DNA of 64,000 bases from Limonium bicolor (lineage: Eukaryota; Streptophyta; Magnoliopsida; Caryophyllales; Plumbaginaceae). The translations under genes and the position numbers were made by a program. Where the stretch lies: contig CM041781.1 of the NCBI GenBank assembly GCA_023374045.1, positions 139,368,982 to 139,432,981 on the forward strand, in the 5' to 3' direction. Below the pieces are notes generated by a model, which was not told the origin of the DNA, searched no databases, and was given only the letters and a program-made list of their open reading frames with translations. The stretch's first letter is position 1. Each line of letters begins with the position of its first letter. Below are positions 58,784-64,000 of this stretch, piece after piece.

Positions 58784-60518
58784 AAAATTTCAATTTTGAT
58801 ACCCATTTGTCATAAATATTTGGTTTCCTCCTGATGTTTCCCTCCTCATAAATATTTCTCTGATTTTTTCCTTGTTGGCCCCGTTAGGCTCACTTCTATC
58901 TGACTTACACGTTATTCCGTTTTCCATATTAATCTTTTATGGGTCTCGTAATCCTTTTGTTACTTTCTGATTATTATTCCGGGTGAGTTTCTCTTACTTG
59001 AAATAGTCTAGCTTTTTACCTTCTTGCTCCACTAAACGAGTGGTAGGTACTCCAGATTTATCACCACTAAGGTCTCAATATTTATTTCAGTCGTTGAGTT
59101 ATACATTGCCCTTTAGATATTTACATGGGAGGTCAAATTTAGGGGATGATGTTGGAGAGTACAATAGTTCAGTTCACTCACGCAGCTGGTACCTTGGTTA
59201 GAATGCGGGGAGTAATATCATATATTTGGAGAACTCTGCTAAACTTTGGTGTGAATTTTGACTTCCTTTTTACAGGGTTGTTGCTTATTTGTTGTTGTTG
59301 AGAGGGGTTATGTTTACAGCAACATTGAGATAATCTAACTAAGGTTATGGTAATTGTTCTTCTATTTAAACCCGTCTTATGGCGCGAGCCTTATGCGTGA
59401 CCTGACGCTCAGTTCTTCACTGTATCACCTTGTCAGTATGCAGTACTAACTATTAGGACTAGAGTTTTAATTCCATGTTCTCACTGTATTCGTTAGTGAG
59501 ACTCCATATCATTTCTCTCATAACCATAATTACCGATTTTTTTTGGTGTGATAACATGTTGTTGTAGAGTAGAAGTATGATAAGTAGCATTTGTCCTTTG
59601 TGGGATGATTATGGGGTTCGAAAGGAATAAAAATAACATGAACGAGAAGATAATGAAGGAGACATTAGTGTGTATGTTCCTCGTTCGCCGGTTGTAGAAG
59701 CAGAAGAGAATGACCTGTTGTGGTCCCCAGTTACAGTTGTCTAAGTTTGAGAGACTTAGAAGAATAATTGAATAAAATAAAAGAAAATAAAGGAGGTGGT
59801 GGTGATGCATACCGATCGCCAGTTGAGGCGTTGTGTCTCTCGGGTAATGCAGAGAACGAAGAGAAACGTGCGAAGGAGCAGGAAATTATTGAATTCCGTA
59901 ACATTATACTTTAGTGTGTGTAAATTTGTGTCATGCTTCATTAAGCATTTTAGGTTGTACGAATTTTGTGGTGTAGTTCCGTTTCGAACGATGTTCATTG
60001 TTTACGAGAGGTTTACTAAAATTAACCTCTCAAGTGTACGATTTGAAGGATTTATCTCAACCACATCCTTGGCTTAATTAATTGTTTATTTGAGCTTTAT
60101 TTATTCCATAATTTTAGGGTATTTTTGTCCTCTTTGCTTGTGAGGCAGGGTCCTATTGACTGCTAAGCATGTCAACCCAAGTTGCCGCTAAAATTGGTTC
60201 GTCTATGGATATTATCCCTTGGCAACGTCTTTGAACTTCACGGGTTGATAACATTAAGTAGATGCCGGATCGGGTTTTACCCGAGTGTGAGGAGGCTTTA
60301 TACCTCTCCGGCGTTTTGCTATGAATTGAAATGGACCCTAGGGACGTAGAGGTTGGGTGTAGGTGTCTGTTAGGTATCCAGTAATTACTGGGAAGAACCC
60401 TAACTAACGCGCCTGACATACGAACCCTTAACTTCGTTTCCTCGAATTCAGGATTTCCTATACTCGGTACTTCTCTATTGCAGTCATCGGAGCGTAATTA
60501 CGCTCTGATACCACTTTC
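58784..60518 (-). mobile_element. Leader and internal region of second D-family element (D')
   Basis: Read on the minus strand from the primer site, this matches the D leader to about 60400 and then the D region that lies after gag (23850-24120). D' therefore lacks the gag relic. It has a 105-codon open frame (59493-59810, minus) with hydrophobic stretches, which I do not recognise. The rest is non-coding. Confidence 0.65.
60486..60513 (-). promoter_or_regulatory. tRNA-iMet primer-binding site inside an inverted repeat, element D'
   Basis: The minus-strand TGGTATCAGAGC (60502-60513) overlaps an inverted repeat ATCAGAGCG/CGCTCCGAT (60486-60509), with one G:U pair. Confidence 0.88.
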
Positions 60519-63500
60519 TGTAACATCCCCGAATACACATCCAATAGTATGCGAACAACGCTCCTAGCCATATTACAAGCTAAGTGTGTAGCGGAATAAA
60601 CTTCATTGGGTGTCACAGACGCCAACCACCCACGTGGTTGACACGACCACTCTTCCAACACCAAGTTACGGTCTGTATGACTGGAAACAGCCCTCTATCA
60701 AAACTCATATACAACTTAAAATACAATTCCCAAATACCAAGTGTCTACAACAAAATTACCAAATCATAACCTGAAAATTACATCTCGGGTGTAGTAACAA
60801 CCCATACATTAAACATACTACTACAACTCAAAAATTATGGCCTGATCGACTACCCCCATAGTAGCCATTCCGCCTACGCTCTGTTATCGTCCGGCTCAAT
60901 ACCTGTAAAAATTGGGTTGTAAAGGACTCAGCAAACTATGCTAAGTATGAATATGTGTAGCCCGTATGTTGCTGGGCTACACGACTACTTGGTCGAATAT
61001 TATTAGGTCAAATTACATGCTATAATAAAGTAGTAAACCACACCACAACACACCATGATATCATACACACTTAAAGGTAGCATAGCAATATCAACAAACA
61101 ACCAAGCATACCAGGCTGGCAACATAGCAACATCAAACACGCAACCAAGCACAACAAGCTGCTAGTATAGAAACAATAATCATGTAAATAATAAGACGTG
61201 TGCATAGGTATGTTATGCCCATGATCCTCACTAGGGGATCATTCGAGCGTTGTGTGTTTTCATTTCTTTTCTCCTTTTCCCATAATGTGTATTTTCTTCC
61301 TCTTTCCTTGCACCAAGTATAGGGATATAATTAGATCCCGTGACCATATCATGTAGGTGCCAATCTTTCCTTGTTTCTTTAAGGATTATTTATGAATTCT
61401 TTTATCACCGCACGTGGAGGACGTCTCCTCCATAGCAATTTCCTCAATTCCCAGCATCGTACGTCGAGAAAGCGGAGTCACCTCTAGACTCCAGGATAAT
61501 GCTCCACCAATTGCCAATCCCCCATTCCCGACACCCAGGGTCGAGAAAGCGAGGTCACCTCTAGACCTCGGGATGTGCTGAGAAAGCGGGGTCACCCACG
61601 GACCCCCAAAATATGTTCCACCATAGACGGTCGAAGGATCTGACGCGTATACCAACTCCCGAGCATCCATACCGTGCGGCCCGAGATGTTGTCATCCCGG
61701 GTTATTCTTATGTTCCACCAGTTGATATTTGCTCTTCATTATCATTAATGGATAGGCACCATAGTGGGTGTCATGGTACGTCCTCTATGGTTAGAGAGGA
61801 GTTTCCCTTTATGAAGTTTTCTTTGTTTACATAGTTCGTTGTGTTTTATCTCAAAGTTCCATAAACGAGAAAGGGACTAAACTACTGTGTGCACGCAAGT
61901 AATATGCAACAATGATATAACAAGCATATAAGCAAGCCACAACAAGCAATCCATTTTCATGCTTTAGTCTTTGGTCATTGTCAAACAAAGCACACAACAC
62001 ACAAGCCGTGTAACATGGCAACATACGGACCACACATATCCATACCTTATTCAGAAGCAAGAGTTAACCCATACACGGGGTCCCGGTTGGCATTCGTTAT
62101 GGCCCTAACATTAATTAAAACAACTGTCAGTCTATAATTTCATGTGACAACCCTTGTAACTTTTTCCTAGTTTATCCCATTCTATCGGGGTTGTTCCCTA
62201 GGTGAATCTTTGAATGCTCAACTCATATTAGCCCTTAGTACTTCCCCAAGTATTAACCTTAAACTTTACGTTACTCCTAGGGCATTTGCATCAACATTTT
62301 ACATGTTAACTAAGTTCTCTCTAACTAGTGTTTTTGGGATTTTACGCACAATCATGTAACAAGTTTACTTAAGATTGATTTTAACCTACCCAGAATGTAT
62401 TCCCTTATAACTAGGCATCCTAGTGTAGTTCAGTACTCATAATTAACTTAATACAACAATCTACTTACATAGAACCTAAGAACAAAACTCACAACTCAAT
62501 TGGTACCTCCCTTTATTCTTAACTTCTAATGGTAGTAACTTATTGTTGTTTTCCCCAAGGTGTGTGGCAGTTTGGTTAGGTGTCTTAACATGATTTTATA
62601 TTCATAACCAATCTAATACAGCACTGTTACTCACCTTGAAACCCACTAGACAGAATAGAGAGCAATACGAAATGAAAACACAACCTGTACATATCTTCAT
62701 TCGACTCCATATTTAAGTTATCAGAACTGGTGTATAATTTTCCCCAAGTGACTCCCTCTCTACCCAAGCATATTAGCCATGTTTTAAAACTCATGATTAG
62801 AGCAGAACAACCCTGATAACACCTCAAGAACTTCATTTTACAGAAGCCATAATTTCAGAAAACTGAAACAACAATCTGTACATCATTGCTCCCCACTTCT
62901 CTTTTACTACATTTAAGTTGATTCCCAACCTGTCCCAAGTGTTTACAGACCTACTTAGGTGTATTAGCTAGGTCCTTGAACTCATTCCAAGTTCAACTCC
63001 GCACTCTCACAGCTTCTGTAACTTAGACACAGAACAACACATAGATGAAAGAAAAATTGAATAGAAACAACATTGGTGCATCTCTTGTCTTTCTTCTGTC
63101 AGTTTGTTAAATCTATTTCTAATCTTCCGAAAGAGTATACTCACCTAACTTACTCTTTTAACATGCCTTGGGTTCCATCCTTAAGCCACTACAACTTCCT
63201 CAACACTTTTGCACAGCAGTTGTACAGAAAACTGCAACTGCAGAAAATCTGAAACGCAATCTGGTTATAACCTTATCTAACCTCAACTTTGTTGTATCAA
63301 ACTGATGTCTAATTCTCCCAAAATGTTTCACCAGCCTAGCTAGAAGTATTAGCCATGATTTGGGTACTTTTTTAAACCAATTCAACACTGTTAAAACCCC
63401 TGTAAATCAGTTACACAGAACAGTCAAGCATTGGAAAACTGAAAACCAAGAAATCTGTGTATTCTTCTTCTATTTTCTTCTGTTTGTTCACATGCCCGAT

Positions 63501-64000
63501 TTTCAACTTTCCCAAACTGCTGCCACAGTTAGTTAAGGGCTCAATCAAGATTCTAACTAAAGACTAACCCACCACCACTGGTTTTACGTTATTGATATGA
63601 CCCAACACTGAGATTGGACAGAACTAAAAGAACTGAAATCTAAAGTTGCTATATTATCTTCTATAGCTTTCTTTTGTTTGTTTTTTTTTAATCTGACTTT
63701 CAACTGCTCCCCAAATCGTATAGCTTCCTGGTTATGCGTGTTACTATAGTTATAACCCCCAACGAAACCAAAACCACCTGGTAATGGTACAGCTACTTTT
63801 CAGCTACTACAACTTGGCAATACTGAAACTGAAACTCTAAAAGAATACAGAACCCATAAACTGATGAAATTTTTTTCCTGTCACTTACTAATCTGGTCAT
63901 TCATGTTTCTTTTCCCAAATTATCTAGTTCCTTAGTTAGGTGTTTTAATCCAGCTTTATCCTTGAGACAGACCCGCAACAGCCTAGTTAAAGTTACAAAA
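60519..64000 (-). mobile_element. 5' LTR of D-family element D' (runs off the window)
   Basis: It starts TGTAACATCCCC beside the primer site. The segment with CAACCACGTGGGTGGTTGGCGTC, the CACCATAGTGGGTGTC segment near 61757 and the CAGTTT-rich repeats from about 62600 match the D LTR in reverse order. It holds a triple hairpin repeat at 61466-61606. No genes. Confidence 0.85.
61466..61606. repeat. Three hairpin units with compensatory stems
   Basis: Three copies of GAGAAAGC are each followed by a 6-bp perfect stem with a 7-nt loop: GGAGTC/GACTCC (61474-61492), GAGGTC/GACCTC (61551-61569) and GGGGTC/GACCCC (61588-61606). Every change in one arm is matched in the other. I do not see an equivalent in the D LTR. 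Confidence 0.75.

Noticed and set aside
61386..61670. 94-codon open frame in LTR D'
   Set aside because: It runs through the triple hairpin repeat and its apparent repeat peptide is a by-product of that structure.

Overview
This window is plant nuclear DNA made almost entirely of nested long-terminal-repeat (LTR) retrotransposons. I found no ordinary host gene, rRNA, convincing tRNA gene or CRISPR array. The evidence is Ty3/gypsy polyprotein domains of the chromovirus (Tekay/Del-like) type, primer-binding sites complementary to plant initiator tRNA-Met (TGGTATCAGAGC), polypurine tracts, TG...CA LTR ends, and 5-bp target-site duplications around several insertions. The setting fits repeat-rich heterochromatin of a flowering plant; the species cannot be named from this.

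Layout. 1-12433 is a minus-strand element (family A) with a non-coding internal region. It sits inside an older LTR of its own family (12434-16789). 17007-32174 is a plus-strand element (family D) with LTRs of about 5.8 kb, a broken gag relic and a 43-bp minisatellite. Its 3' LTR carries a solo LTR (family C, 29023-31869, duplication CTACA). That solo LTR in turn carries a miniature three-LTR TRIM (30293-30925, duplication GTCTG). The D 3' LTR is then interrupted by the LTR of a minus-strand element (family E, 32175-42358), which holds a nested solo A LTR (34308-38933). 43978-58474 is the only coding-competent element (family B, minus strand, about 14.5 kb) with gag, protease, reverse transcriptase, RNase H and integrase. 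From 58784 to the window end lie the leader and 5' LTR of a second D-family element (D', minus strand).

The most unusual content is in B. Between the gag zinc knuckles and the protease, on the same strand, is an AlkB-type Fe(II)/2-oxoglutarate dioxygenase with all its metal- and cosubstrate-binding residues. Intron-like GT...AG segments link it in phase to gag. Two of the gag introns recur at the same place and phase in the D gag relic. This suggests a retrotransposon that makes a gag-AlkB product, possibly to demethylate or repair its own RNA or cDNA.

Across families A, B, D, D' and E, the non-coding and coding elements share structured cis signals. The primer-binding site is embedded in a perfect inverted repeat. 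A hairpin with compensatory changes abuts the 3' polypurine tract, and a second hairpin-plus-polypurine module lies 0.3-1.4 kb upstream. LTR families A, B and C also carry arrays of GTCCGA.../...TCGGAC palindromes. This points to a group of autonomous (B-like) and non-autonomous (A, D) partners. The reading frames of B contain several single-base frameshifts. LTR copies of A and B also differ largely by one-base indels, so some frameshifts may be sequence errors rather than decay.
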